NCBI RefSeq assembly: GCF_000350225.1 | Contig: NW_005179016.1 | Span: forward strand, 126,502-190,501 | Length of the DNA stretch: 64,000 nt | Reading direction: 5' to 3' | Source: Chondrus crispus | Taxonomy: Eukaryota > Rhodophyta > Florideophyceae > Gigartinales > Gigartinaceae | In this document: positions 1 through 11,800 of the stretch, one piece after another | How positions within the stretch are numbered: position 1 is the stretch's first letter | Layout: each line of letters opens with the position of its first letter | The notes under the pieces: model-generated | Database searches by the model: none | Told to the model about the DNA's origin: nothing | What the model saw: the letters and a program-made list of their open reading frames with translations, nothing else | Made by a program: the position numbers and the translations under genes

Positions 1-270
1 AGTACACACGTGTCATGCACGTGTACGGGACGGGTACTACAGGTGGACTGTCAGCTCCTCCGGCTGACAGCGATACAGTGTCGGTAGACCGGCACGACTG
101 TAGAGATATGATAGAGTACAATGTACATTAAATATGAGCGGACCGCCGGCGGTGGAGGACGACAAGCACGGACTTGTCAAGGATCCTCCACCTTGGTCCG
201 CCCGCTTACTTTGAGGTACTTCCGTCCGTTTTACCTAGGAGTAGCACCGCGCGCGGGTTGAGGACGCGCC
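1..270 (+). repeat. Partial LTR of the D family, right end replaced by element C
   Basis: The stretch matches the D-family LTRs at 35,281-35,890 and, inverted, 40,551-41,143. It has the same CTGTCAGC/GCTGACAG hairpin (48-70), the same block around 133-215 and the same run into the GAGTAGCACC box. Similarity stops near 270, where integrase coding sequence of element C begins. The left end lies outside the window. It is an old LTR piece joined to, or cutting into, C. Orientation follows the solo copy. Confidence 0.75.
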
Positions 271-3200
271 GCCCTCACGACCGGATGGAAGCGGACCTTC
301 CTGTCGAAATTATCTTTGTACCGCTTTTGCGATGCGGTGAGTTTCGTCCGTGCGCTGTCGAGAGCGTCGCGGAGCTTGCGCAGCGTGGTCCTCTTGTACT
401 GCACCGGGGTCCGCGGGTCCTCCATATGGGTCCCCGCGTCCTGCAGTAGAGTACCGGGAAGGATCAAACCGGTCGGTGGTCGCGTCAACACCAGGTCGAA
501 CGGAGTGGTCTCCGTCGACCGGTGGGCTTGCGTGTTGTACGCGAAGGTCAGCGGTTGCACGTAGTCATCCCAGTCCCGCTGGTGCTCCTCCACGTAGTGT
601 CGGAGACGTTGCACCAGCGAGCGATTGAACCTTTCGATTTGCCCATTCGTCTGGGGGTGGTAGGCTGTCGTGAGATAATGCTCCACCCCCAGGAGGGCGC
701 ATATCGCGTCGAAGAATTTCGCCGCGAACTGCGGGCCATTTTCGGTTAACACGTAGCGCGGCGCTCCGTAGACGTAGACCCGGTTTTCTAGGAACGCACT
801 TGCGACGACCGAAGCGGTGGTGGTCCGTAGTGGTATGCTGCGCGTTTGCTTGGAAAACCGATCAGTAATAACCAGTACGTGCTGATTTCCGTGCACGGTC
901 TTAGGCAGCGGGCCCAGGAGGTCCATCGTGACAAACTCCATGGGGCCCGCCGCGGGAAACAGCTCGAGATCCTTCTGGTTCTTCACAAGCGTCCCGCGGG
1001 TAGCAGTGCACGACGTGCTGTTCCGTACGGTCGCAAACGCGTCACTGGCCGTGTGCGGCCAGTAGTACTCCCTTCGCAGGGTGTAGTACATACGCGTCCC
1101 GCCCGGGTGACCGGTCAGCCTTGGATGGTGTACCAGGTATAGTACCCGGGGGCGCAACCGATTTGGTACGACGCGCTGTAGGGTTCCATCCAGCGGGGAC
1201 TTCCTTACGAGGAAACCGTAGCGGTCGACGTCGAACTTCGAGTTCGGCTCTCCGACCGTATCGGCTGCGGCGCGACAGAAGGCGTCGTCGGCCTGCTCGC
1301 GTAGGAAATCCTCGACCGAGATGGACGCGACGTCGCGTTCCTCCGGAGTAACCGCGAGCGCGTAAAATTCGTCCGGACGGTCTTGGGTCGGGTCCCAGGA
1401 CATGTTGTCCAGGAGGGGCTCGCTGCCTTCCAGCGACTGGACAACGAAGCACGGGATCTCGTCATCGACCGGGGCAGTGTCTCCGCCGTCGGTGCGTAGA
1501 CGCGAGACGCCATCCGCGAGTTAGTGCTTTACGCCGGGGCGGTACTGTACGTCGTAATCGTACTCCTCCAAGCGTAGGCGCCAGCGTGCGAGCCGCCCGG
1601 AGCTGTCCGTCAGATTGAGGACCCAGCGTAGGGCCTCGTGATCCGTGAAGAGGTTGAACGCGCTTCCGTATAGATAAGGCCGTAGGGTGAGGATGCTCCA
1701 CACTACGGCCAAGCATTCCTTTTCGGTAGTCGCATAATTGCGCTCCGCATCGGTCAGCGCGCGGCTCCAATATCCGATCGGTCGGGTACCTCCATCGGGT
1801 TGCTCCTGTAGAAGGGCGCAACCCACTTGGTGTCCGCACGCGTCGGTGTCCAGCATATATTTCCGTCCGTAGCGGGGTAGCGCGAGGATTGGCTGCGACA
1901 CGAGGCGCCGCTTCATTTCCTCAAACGCCGCGTATTCCGCATCAGTTAATATCTCGAACTCGTAGGGCTGATTCTTGCCGGTCTTCTTGTTCAGCGCCGC
2001 GGCGATCTTCGCGAATCCTTGAACAAACCGTCAGTAAACGTTGCACATCCCGAGAAAGGACTGCAGTTCCGTTTGGTTCGTAGGCGCGCGCGCGCGTTCG
2101 ATCTCGATGACGTTGCGTCGCTCCACCTCCAACCGCCCCGGACGGATGACGTGCCCGAGATAGGTTACGGAGGTGTCGAAAAACGCGCACTTCGCCAATT
2201 TTAGCGACACGCCCGCGGTATGCAGAAGCCGTAGTACCTCGCGCACGTGCACCATATGTTCCGTATCGGTTCGCGAGTAGACAATGACGTCATCGAGGTA
2301 GACCAGCGCGGTCTACCATTTCACGCGGGACAGGATGATGTCGACCGCTCGTTGAAATGTCGCGGGCGCGTTTTTGAGACCGAACGGTATGCGTAGAAAG
2401 CGGTAGAGGCCCGAATGCGACGCGAACGTAGTTTTATCGCGGTCCTCGTCGGCGAGCTCCACCTGCCAATACCCGCTATTACAGTCTAGCGTGGTCAAGA
2501 CAGTGGCATCGCCGAGCGAGTCGATGCATTCGTCCATGCGCGGTAGTGGGTAGGAGTCGCGAACCGTAACGGCGTTTAACTTGCGATAGTCCACGCAGAA
2601 CCGCATGGTCCCGTCCTTTTCAGGGACGAAGACCACGGGGCTCGCCCACTCGGCCGATGTCAGTTCGATGACTCCCGCGCGCAGCATGCGGTCGATTTCC
2701 TTCTTCTCCTTCTCGCGCGCGATGGGTCCGGCTCGGTAGGGTGCTTGGTAGATCGGCTTCGCACCGGGCTTCAGCTCGATGCGATGCTTCGTAGCATCGA
2801 TCTTACCCAAGTGGCCGGACCACATGTCCTTGAACTCGGACAGCATGTCCATAGTTTCCGACCGGGCGGTACTGTCTTCTGCGCCAATGTGGACGTCTTC
2901 TTCCCACGAGCGGGTCTTCTCCGCGTCCGTATCGGTCCGCTCATCCGCGTTATCGGGGTTGCCACTGTGGGCGTCGTCCGTTTCCGGTTCTTCGAGTCGC
3001 GCGCCTCCTCCTGTAGCGGTCGAGGATTTAATCCTGCCATCGTCCGTATCAGGTCCTTCTCGTCGCGCACATCCCCCCGCGGGTGAGGAATTAGTCCTGC
3101 CTTCGTCCGTAGCCGATTCTTTGCGACGCGCGTATCCTTCCGTAGCGGTGGAGGATTCTTTTCTGCCATCGTCCGTAACTGGTTGTTCGCGTCGCGCTTG

Positions 3201-3864
3201 TTCATCCGTAGCGGTCGAGGAATTAGTTTTGTTCCCTTCCCCTTCCTTAGCGTCGGCCTCTCCGGGGGCCGACACGCCAAGAGTCAGGATGTGTGTGGGA
3301 GATGGCAACGCGAGACCGACAACGGTATGCTTGGGGACTTCGACCGCGCGGTTTCCGAAGTTGCTAACGAGCACCGTAAACGGCTCGCCCGCGAAGAGGT
3401 CCATGACCCCCTGGGCCATCAGGCATAAATTCTTATGCTCCGTTTTGGGGTGGTTTTGCAGAAAGCAAAGCCCCCCAACTGGTGTTGCGACGCGTACCAT
3501 CGCTTGAGTCATCGGGAGTATCGTGACCCCCATGACCACGCGCATTTTCCGTGACGGTACGTTCGTCGGGAACTGCGCGCGCTTCCGGTCGGCCGAATTT
3601 TCCTCCTATGGGAGCTACTGCGACGGTCCCATCGAGGCCATCTTGTGATCGTGCCTCGAGGGTGTGACTCCGGTCATCGCTACGGACGGCGCATGATGTA
3701 ACAGCACCTTCCTCTGCGGTGGCAGGATCGCCTTCACGTGGCGATCCAGGAACGTGGTTCCGAAGATGCAGTCCACCGCAAGGTTGGTGACGACCAAGAA
3801 CGGTAAGCGCGCGACGAACTCACCAATCCGGACGTACAGTTTGAGCTCGCCGAGGGCCTTCATC
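271..3864 (-). pseudogene. pol: Element C pol: protease C-terminal part, RT, RNase H and integrase
   Basis: Going down the minus strand, 3615-3864 encodes the second half of a retropepsin, with the hydrophobic FGTTFLDRHV block. 2313-3545 encodes a linker followed by reverse transcriptase, with the WASPVVFVPEKDG, FCVDYRKLN and LDCNSGYWQ blocks. 2031-2255 continues the RT (SFLGMCNVY end). 1521-1916 is RNase H (MLDTDACGHQVGCALLQ, TTEKECLAVVW). 271-1403 is integrase with a GHPGG zinc-region block, a core and the AYHPQTNGQIERFNR block. This is a normal Ty3/gypsy domain order. The coding sequence is a fossil with several breaks. The C-terminal end of integrase and any chromodomain are lost where the D-family LTR piece begins. 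Element A is inserted at its upper edge. Confidence 0.85.
2967..3235 (-). repeat. Four-unit coding repeat in the protease-RT linker of C
   Basis: Four imperfect units of about 63-66 bp follow one another, each carrying the CCTGCC(A/T)TCGTCCGTA core. On the minus strand each encodes about 21 residues of the type SSTAT-x-GxARRE-x-TDDGR. The linker is therefore acidic and serine-rich and lies just before the RT domain. The unit length is a multiple of three, so copy-number change would keep the frame. Confidence 0.7.
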
Positions 3865-4562
3865 TGTCGTGCACTGAGGGGGAAGGGTGGGATCCCCCAC
3901 TGGCAGAGCGCGCGCGTTCGGGGGCGCGTGTAGGGGGGATTATCGGGAGACCACCCGTAAGGGACCGGTACGGGGCCGGGCGCGAAGCGCAGTAGGGAAA
4001 GTAAGGGAAAAAGGTGGAAAACAGAGCCCCGGAGGGGCGGAGCGGTAGAGACAGCTGTCGCGCGGAGAGCCGGGCGTGGCGGGATGACGCGCGCGGTAGA
4101 GACAGGAGGGAATCGGGACGTAGATGGCTCGCAGGGTACCGTCGTGGGACGGGGACCGACGCGAGGCTACGACTCCGTTCCAGAAACCCGAGTTGTAGAC
4201 CCAAAGCTTCGTACCGTTTTACTTAGGGTCGGACGTCGGCTATATACTAGCCGACGTCGGAGCAATAATTAATTAAACTAAAAAATACTAAATTGAGCGA
4301 CGGCGGCGATGGCCGGAGAAACTCCTCTTGGGGAGGTATGACAACCACGACACGTGGGGAATGACACGATTCACGTGAGGGATAACACGGGTACACGTGG
4401 GTAGAACTGTCAGTACTTCGACAGGGCTCCATGGAGCTTACACCCGGACGAGGCCGGTGGTTAGTGTGCACGGATCCACGTGGTAGGTCACTTGAGATAG
4501 TGTGGTATGCCGCGGGTACTACAGTACAGCACCGCGATTGAGCGGGCGGTCAGTGCTCTACA
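3865..4562 (-). repeat. Element A 3' LTR
   Basis: 698 bp, matching 15,800-16,496 along its full length. On the minus strand it begins TGTAGAGCACTGACC and ends AGTGCACGACA. It contains several CACGTG boxes (about 4340-4475) and the motif TATATA inside a perfect inverted repeat at 4232-4258, a likely promoter core. Confidence 0.93.
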
Positions 4563-4577
4563 TAGCCCCCCTCTCAG
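4563..4577 (-). other. Element A polypurine tract
   Basis: On the minus strand the sequence GAGAGGGGGGCTA directly precedes the 3' LTR. This is the position and composition expected of the plus-strand primer of an LTR retrotransposon. Confidence 0.75.
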
Positions 4578-5631
4578 AGTAGAGCGTCCCCGCGAACCTT
4601 GAATCCGGCGGTCATTGCCCCGCCCTTGCCGACATACCCGCCCTCCGCAGTTAGAGTCCGCTTTGCGAGGATCAGGCGGGCGCTCGGGAGAGGAGGTGAG
4701 GTGGGTCGCGTCCGCGAGTACGCGTGCGACATGAAATGCGAAGCGGTGTCCTCGGTCCGAACCTTGCCTCCCTGGCTTCCGTGTGGTGCCTTGTCATTAA
4801 ACTTATTGGCCCATCCTTCCCGGCGATCAGCGCGAGCGTGTCCTCCTGACCACGCGACCTTCCTTGGATCAGCGCGAGCGTGTCCCCCTGACCACGCGAC
4901 CTTCCTTCCCCCTTCTCTCTCTCTTTTTTTCTTTTTGGTAGGGGCGGAGGATGTCGTGCGCGGCGGTGTCGAGGGGCGAGTGAGCGCGAGGAACCGATTC
5001 CCTCGTCGCCCGGGTCAGAAATTTCTCCCTTAGGAAGGGAGGGGGCACACTCACCACGAGGGCGAGAGGGGTCCGGCGTCCTCGAGGGAGATATCTTATT
5101 CCACCCCCCCTGGGAAGGGGAGGGGTGGACACGCGCGGGAGTGTAGACGCGCTTCGTTCGGCGAGCGCCGGGGCTTACCCATCACCCGTTGGCCGAAGAA
5201 CACGCCGTCGGGTGGGGATAACGACGCGCGGTCCGAGGATCCGCCGGAGGTTGGTGTGCTCCCGGCGGTGTCGGACCGGTCGAACCGACGGCGCGCCCCC
5301 TTGGAGGGAGCGGGAGTCACTCCCGCTGTCTGCAAATTTAAACGAAATTAACCATTCTCCTACAGCCCCTTCCTTCAAATCGGGCATCCCTATGGATGAG
5401 GATTCTGGCGGAGGCGTGTACCGTCCCGGGACAGCGTACAATCTCCCGGCGGCGCGATAGGGCGCGAGGAGGGGGCAACTCTGTTATAAGAGGGTAGTAC
5501 GGTGCGAGGTACCGAAATCGTGCCATCGTCCGACGCGCGAGACCCCTGCCTAGTTTTTTTCTGTTTCTTTAGTGTTGCCCACGAGGCTCCGTCTCCGATC
5601 CCGACGTCCAGAGCAGCCGAAGAGGGGGGGC
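4578..5631 (+). other. Element A 3' region upstream of the antisense ORF
   Basis: I recognise no gene domain here. It includes a 42-bp direct duplication (about 4825-4908, core GATCAGCGCGAGCGTGTC). There are two strong pyrimidine tracts ending in AG on the plus strand, about 4912-4949 and 5553-5572. They resemble 3' splice sites and precede the antisense ORF, so this may be its leader, possibly with introns. Several short ORFs cross it but none looks constrained. Confidence 0.45.
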
Positions 5632-7419
5632 ATGTACACCTTCGGGGTACGTCCGGTCGACCGGGACGAGGAATGGCCCCGCCCGGACGACTTATGGGGA
5701 CGAAATATGTACGACGACGCACTTCTTTTCGAGAGGGCGCCGTTTTTGTCCCCCGCGGGCTTGTGCGATGCGGAGATGATTCAGCGTTACGCTGCAGCGA
5801 CTGGGGAGCTCCCGGGGGGGCTCAGCCTGGCGGCTGTGACATCCAGGGACTTCTCACATCGTTTGGTTGTGGAGCCTTAGTTCCTACGCCCAGGGTTTCG
5901 GCGGGAGGAAACGCGGGCCCGGGTGGCCTTCGTGGAGTTACTTCGGCAGCGGATGCGCCGGACACCTTGCAATCGGACCGTCCCTCGTGCGTGGGACTTA
6001 GATACGTGGGCCTATCGCACGGAGGCTGACCGGGTGTATGTCGCTGGATTAAAGCGGGTTATGGACAATCTCCGTCTACGGGAGGAGGAGCCAGCGGTTG
6101 AGCTGATGTCCTGGAGCGAGCCGATCCTCCCTCCAGGGTTCGAGAGTCAGCCCGAGCGGAGGAGAGACCCCGCGATGCACCAAAAGCTGAAGTATGAGCG
6201 TCGGATGCGGAACCGGATGGGGGTCTTCGTCGCGTACGAGTGGGTAGAAATTACCTCATTCGAACGCGACGTCCTGACCGCGCGGTACCCCGAGCTACCC
6301 GCGTGGTTTGCGTAGTACGAAGTCCCTGCGGACTTCCTTGCGGAATTGCCACCGTGTTTGGTGTATTATGGGATGAGTATGATGGCCGATCCTCAATCCC
6401 CCCGCTCGATGGTCTTCCTGAGCGAGTGGCTCGCCATTGTCGCTAAGCGCTTCTTATGGTCGACCTACGACGGGCGGTTGTATGTCCTCCCAACTATGGT
6501 TGTGGAGTGGTTAAGACGCTTGGACCTCACACGAGTGTTAGGCGGGGCGGTGCTGCAGGATCGCTTACAAGCCCTGTTAGATCTCCACGAGGCCATTGAT
6601 TGGCCTCGCGTGCCATACAATCAGGGGCATCACTTCGATAACCCCCGGTCGAGACATTACTCCCCTGGGCGGAGGCACGACGCGGGTCGAGCTGACCGCG
6701 GAAACTGGGTACGGATCGAGTCCGGATCTCTCACTCTCGCTCAGCCCGAGTACTTACGGGAGGCGGAGGAGGTCAACGCCGGTGGTGGTGGCGGCGAGGA
6801 GCGCGTTCGGAGACGCGAGGATGTCCCGGGGGCGGACCCCGGAGTGGTTCGCGTGCGGCGACGCGGTGATGGACCCGGCGGAGAGGCCGGCGGCGCGCGC
6901 GGACCGCGACGCGGGGTCGGTTTCGGGAAGACACCCGGTGGAGGGCGCGATGACGCGTCCCCGGGCGCGCGCGCGCTGGTGTCGGTCGTCTCGCCGTCCC
7001 CGACGGACGTGGAGATGGGCGGCGAGAAGGGACCGGGAGATCCCCCGATAGAGGTGGCGAGGGAGCGCGATCCGACGACGATGTCGGACGCGGAGTTACG
7101 GGCGCTGCTGGACAATCCCCGCCTTAGGGAGAGGGTGCGACGCCTCGTGGCAGGAACGACCCCCACGACAGAGGTGGGGGAGCCCGTCTCATCCCCGGCG
7201 AGGGGCGAGGGGGTGACCGAGCCCGAGCCACCGGGTGACTTGGCGGTGGCAACGGGGACACCCGCTCTTGTCGCGGAGGGTCTTGAGATGGCCTTGGCAG
7301 CCGAGGCGGCGGGGCCGACGGAGGTGTCGGGCGCGAAGGGGGGTCCCGCGGGGGACGCGGTGCCGGAGGAGTCCTTGGCTGACTACGAGGAAGAGGGAGG
7401 CGTACCGGCAGGATCCTAG
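5632..7419 (+). pseudogene. Antisense ORF of element A, unrecognised conserved protein family
   Basis: Plus-strand coding, opposite to gag-pol of its host element. It starts at an ATG after a GA-rich stretch and spans nearly 600 codons in one frame with about two breaks. The first third holds blocks such as LLFERAPFLS, LPGGLSL and SRDFS. The middle has RTPCNR, DTWAYRTE and KLKYERRMRN, then VFVAYEW. Further on come IVAKRF and DWPRVPY-x-QGHH. The last third is low-complexity, Gly/Arg/Pro-rich, ending in the acidic SLADYEEEGG. The same blocks in the same order are encoded at 27,260-28,837, also antisense and also between pol and 3' LTR, in element B. I do not recognise the family: no enzyme motif, signal peptide or membrane segment is evident. 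Antisense ORFs at this position are known in plant Tat-type gypsy elements; any shared origin is unproven. Confidence 0.72.
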
Positions 7420-7582
7420 TCGGTCTTACCCACTGTAGTGCGACGAGTAAACTAGTCACTTACCCCCTTTCGTCCGGGCCCGCCGCGTGGGTCAGTGCAC
7501 CCTGTCCGTTCGGGGGAGTCAGTTCCTCCCTCCGAGGGCCTTCTGGGGTAAGTAACGACCCGTTTTTCGAAGGGTGGGGTCG

Positions 7583-8582
7583 GACAGAGTTCGCGTCCAG
7601 CGAGTATTGTCGTTACTCCTTGCTCAGGCGAGTCAATTCCCTCGTCGAGCAAGTACTGCAATTCTTCACGAAGGGTGGCACGGATAGGGTCCTCGTCAGG
7701 CGAGTATTACGTTACTCCTCGCAAAGGCGAGTCAATTCCCTCGTCGAGCGAGTACTGTAGTTCTCCGCGAAGGGAGGCACGGATCGACGTTGCTCCTCGC
7801 ATAGGCGAGTCAATTCCCTCGTCGAGCGAGTATTGTAATTCTCCACGGAGGGAAGCACGGCCAGAGTCCTCGGCCGGCGAGTATTGTCGTTATTCTTCGC
7901 ACAGGCGAGTCATTTCCCTCGTCGAGCGAGTATCGTAGTTCCCCACGAAGGGAGGCACGGATTGACGATACTCCTCGCATAGGCGAGTCAATTCCCTCGT
8001 CGAACGAGTATGCTCCTCGCATAGGCGAGTCAATTCCCTTGTCGAGCGAGTATTGCAATGCTCCCCGAAGGGAGGCACGGATTGACGTTGCTCCTCGCAT
8101 AGGCGAGTCAATTCCCTTGTCGAGCGAGTATTGTAATTCGCCACGGAGGGGAGCACGGCCAGAGTCCTCGGCCGGCGAGTATTGTCGTTACTCTTCGCAC
8201 AGGCGAGTCATTTACCTCGTCGAGCGAGTATCGTAGTTCTCCACGAAGGGAGGCACGGATTAACGTTGCTCCTCGCATAGGCGAGTCAATTCCCTTGTCG
8301 AGCGAGTATTGTAATTCTCCGCGAAGGGAGGCACGGATTGACGTTGCTCCTCGCATAGGCGAGTCAATTCCCTTGTCGAGCGAGTATTGTAATGCTCCCC
8401 GAAGGGAGGCACGGATTGACGTTGCTCCTCGCATAGGCGAGTCAATTCCCTCGTCGAGCGAGTATTGTAATTCGCCACGGAGGGAAGCACGGCCAGAGTC
8501 CTCGGCCGGCGAGTATTGTCGTTACTCTTCGCACAGGCGAGTCATTTACCTCGTCGAGCGAGTATCGTAGTTCGCCACGCCA
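7583..8582. repeat. Minisatellite of about 78-bp units in element A
   Basis: About twelve imperfect units follow one another, each with the core GGCGAGTCAATTCCC (or TCATTTCCC), then CGTCGAGCGAGTATTG and a GGGAGGCACGG block. A higher-order pattern is visible: the GTCCTCGGCCGGCGAG variant recurs near 7865, 8163 and 8497. Each unit contains short hairpins such as CTCGC-ATAG-GCGAG. Units are mostly 78 bp, a multiple of three, so several frames stay open and encode 26-residue repeats, but I see no sign that these are translated. Element B has no counterpart. Confidence 0.88.
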
Positions 8583-8845
8583 CTTCATACCGTCCGCTCG
8601 GCGTTCTTGCTGGCCGCTCGATGAGGCCCCGCTGGCACAGAGGACAACCCCCCGAAAATTTAACCAATTTTAAACTTCCCTTTCCAAAAATCGAAACCAA
8701 AAATTGAGGGTCATTCGCTGCGACCAACATTGTCGGGGCCGGCCGTCCGGTGGCGAGTCGCGCTGTACAGAAGAGTGTTTCCATGGGTTTTATGGTAACT
8801 ACCCCGCGTATCTCCTGAGAAGGTACGGGGGCGCGGTTCACCCTT
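8583..8845. other. AT-rich spacer between pol end and minisatellite of A
   Basis: No coding sequence is supported. It holds an AT-rich run (about 8655-8705) containing AATTTAACCAATTTTAAAC. It lies just after the pol stop on the minus strand and may contain the pol 3' untranslated part. Confidence 0.4.
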
Positions 8846-11800
8846 CTAATTCCCGAGTCCCACGCTGTCGGGATGCCCCCATAGTGCGCGGTCGGGGATG
8901 GGTATCCGCTTTTTCCGGCAGTATCGCGCGACCGTGTTGTAGTCGATATGACGGGCGGGCTCCCAGGTCGACTCGGCGTCGCTGTACCCGTACCGACGTA
9001 CGCGAAACAGGGGGAGCCCGTCATCTCCCGGCCCGTGCCCGGTTAGCGATTGCACCACGTAGACATCGTTGGGGTCTCCCGCAGAGGAAGCCGGAGGTAG
9101 GGCCTGCCCAGATGGCACGCGTAGGGGTACGCGGAAGGCGTCGGGTCGGAACGTGCACCTCGAGGCCAGGTGCGCCGCACCAGACGAGATGAACGCTCGG
9201 TGAGCGGGGTCGGTCGCCGGGGGGGCGGAGGCCCTGTCGCGGCTGGGCGCGGGTGGTTCCGCAGGACCCACTGTTGGCTCGTGGGGTTCCCTCGCCGTTT
9301 GCCAGCGCGTAACGGGACGCGTGTCCTTCGTTATGGGTCTTGAGTCCGGCGGCGGGGGGTGGTTTGCTGTTTCGGGGCGGTTCGCCCCGATTCGAGAGCG
9401 GAACCCAGCGAGACCTGTGAGGGCGTCCTCGGTACCTCTGCCGATGACGGCGTCCATCAGCCCCGGCGGCCGCAGCCTTGCGAGCGCCGGTGTCGCGGGG
9501 GTCCCTTTCGAAGGGGTCGCGTCGGGGAGGTTTTCATCTTCCCCGTTTGAGGACCCCGGTCCCAGCGGGGGATCTGTCACGTTGCTACGCAGCGGGGGAG
9601 ACCTGACGACCCGGTCGCGAGAGAGCCGGTCTTTCAGTCCCGTCCCCCGTAAGATGGTGACGGTGTGGTCGTCCACCTGTACGACAGGGAAGGGTCCCTC
9701 GGTCCGCGGTGCGAGTTTATTGTTAACCCGGTCCTTGTCCGTTTTCTCCTCGGATCGTAGCGCAGCCTCGCGGTTCACGAGTACTTGATCCCCCACCCGA
9801 TAGTCCGGGGTGGGGTGGCGTATCCGATTATCGAAATCGTTCTTATACCGCTCCTGTCCGGCCAGCAAGTTGCGGCTGGCCGTCGACATCAGGCTGCGGA
9901 GCCACGCTAGGTAGCGGATCTTGAACTGCGCCCTTGAGGCGGATGGGTCCAACAGCGGCGTTTGTTGCAGGGATAACGGACTCGGGGTCCGGGATAATAC
10001 CAGGTCGAACGGCCGCATACCGATCATCCTGTTCGCAGTGCAATTATAGCCGTACGTCAGCGCATCCGTGTACTGATCCTAGTCACGTTGATTATCGGCG
10101 AGGTAATGCTGGAGGGTGGATACCAACGTCCGGTTGAATCTTTCCACCTGCCCGTTCGTTTGGGGGTGATATGCCGTGGTAAACACGCTCTCAATTGAGA
10201 GTATCTTGCACACGGCGAGGAAAAACCTCGAGGTGAATTGTCCTCCGTTATCGGAGAGACGTTTCACTGGGGCGCCGTATACGAACACCCAGTTGGACAT
10301 GAACGCTTGCGCAACCGTTTCAGCGGTAACCCCCTTGAGCGGGACCGTCCTGGTCAGCTTGGAGTATCTGTCCGTCATCACCAAGAGGTAATGGTTTCCT
10401 CTTGGTGTACGGGGAAGCTCGCCGAGAATGTCGATGGCGATGTACTCCAGGGGCCCTGACGGAGGAAATGTCTTCAACTCAGAGTTGTGCTTCCGCAGTT
10501 TGATGCGTGCCTTCGCGCAGTCGGGACACATCCTTACGGTCGAGTAGGAGTCCACCGACATGCTTGGCCAATAAAACCGCTGTCTTAGCTTGTAGAACAA
10601 TCGCCTGCCTCCCGGATGGCCGGAGGTGGCGGGATAATGCGACAAGTACAGCAACCTTTCCCGGAGGGTTGTGGGTACTACGATCTGTTCCACACCGTCG
10701 AGGTGGGCTTTCCGGCAGACCAGCCGTTCCTGATTCACGAAGAATCGGGACCGGCGCAATTCAGCGAACCCCTCCCCCTTCTCAAGACGGGAAGTCACCT
10801 CCTTACAAAATGGATCGCAGTGCTGTTCACGAGAGAAGTCTTCCTGGCTTATCGCCGCCATCGAGGCCGGAGGGTCCAGCGCGTAGCAGCCCGCGGAAAT
10901 TTCGACGTCGGTGGTGTCGTAGGTCTCCTCTTGATGCTGAGGCTCATCGTCGAAATTCATGACGGTGTAGCAAGGAATTTCTTCGTCAATCGGGATATTA
11001 GTGCCTCCCGTAGATGGGATACGACTCAGCGCATCGGCGAGGCAGTTCTTGATTCCCTTCACGTAAGTTACGTCGAAGTCATATTCGGCAAGGCGCAAGC
11101 GCCACCGGGCCAGTCGGCCACTCGCATCGGCGAGGTTCATCAGCCACCGCAGGGAGTGGTGGTCGGTGTTGACCGTGAACCGCTCCCTTTCCAGGTACGG
11201 GCGGAGCGTCTGTACCGCCCATACGATGGCGAGGCATTCCTTCTCGGTTGTCGAGTAGTTGCGTTCCGCTGACGAGAGCGTGCGTGACCAATATCCGACA
11301 GGGTATCGGTGTCCCTCCTCGTGGGTCTGCAGTAGGGTGCAGCCCAACTGAGCGTCTGACGCATCCGTGTCCAGTGAGTAGGGGCGCCCCAGTCTTGGGA
11401 GTTTTAAGACCGGAGGCGAAAATAAGCACTCCTTCAGTGTCTGGAAGGCCGTGGTCTGCTCTTCATCCAGATCGGGGAGGACATCCGGCTCTCCTTTTCG
11501 GAGCATAGCCGTAAGCGGCGCCGCTATCTTGGCGAAATGATCGACGAAGCGTCGGTAGACATTACACATTCCCAAGAACGAGCGCAGCTCGGTCTGGGTC
11601 CGTGGTTGAGTCGCTTCTGAGAGCGCTTTCACATTCTTCGGGTGGAATTCGAGTTCGCCCGGTCGGATGAGATGTCCCAGGTACTCGACAGAGTCCTGGA
11701 AAAACTTGCACTTGTTAAGTTTAAGTGATAATCCCTCCTGCTGCAGAGCACGGAGTATTACGTCCACATCCTTGAGGTGCGTGTCATAATCCTTGGAGAA

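Noticed and set aside
2779-3507. 242-codon plus-strand ORF
   Set aside because: It is the mirror of the element C linker and RT on the minus strand, which carries clear family blocks.
7810-8570. Repeat-encoded peptides in the minisatellite
   Set aside because: Frames stay open on both strands only because the unit is a multiple of three; there is no start context or conserved choice of frame.
7583-8582. CRISPR-like array
   Set aside because: Units are contiguous and imperfect with no unique spacers, and the setting is a eukaryotic retrotransposon.
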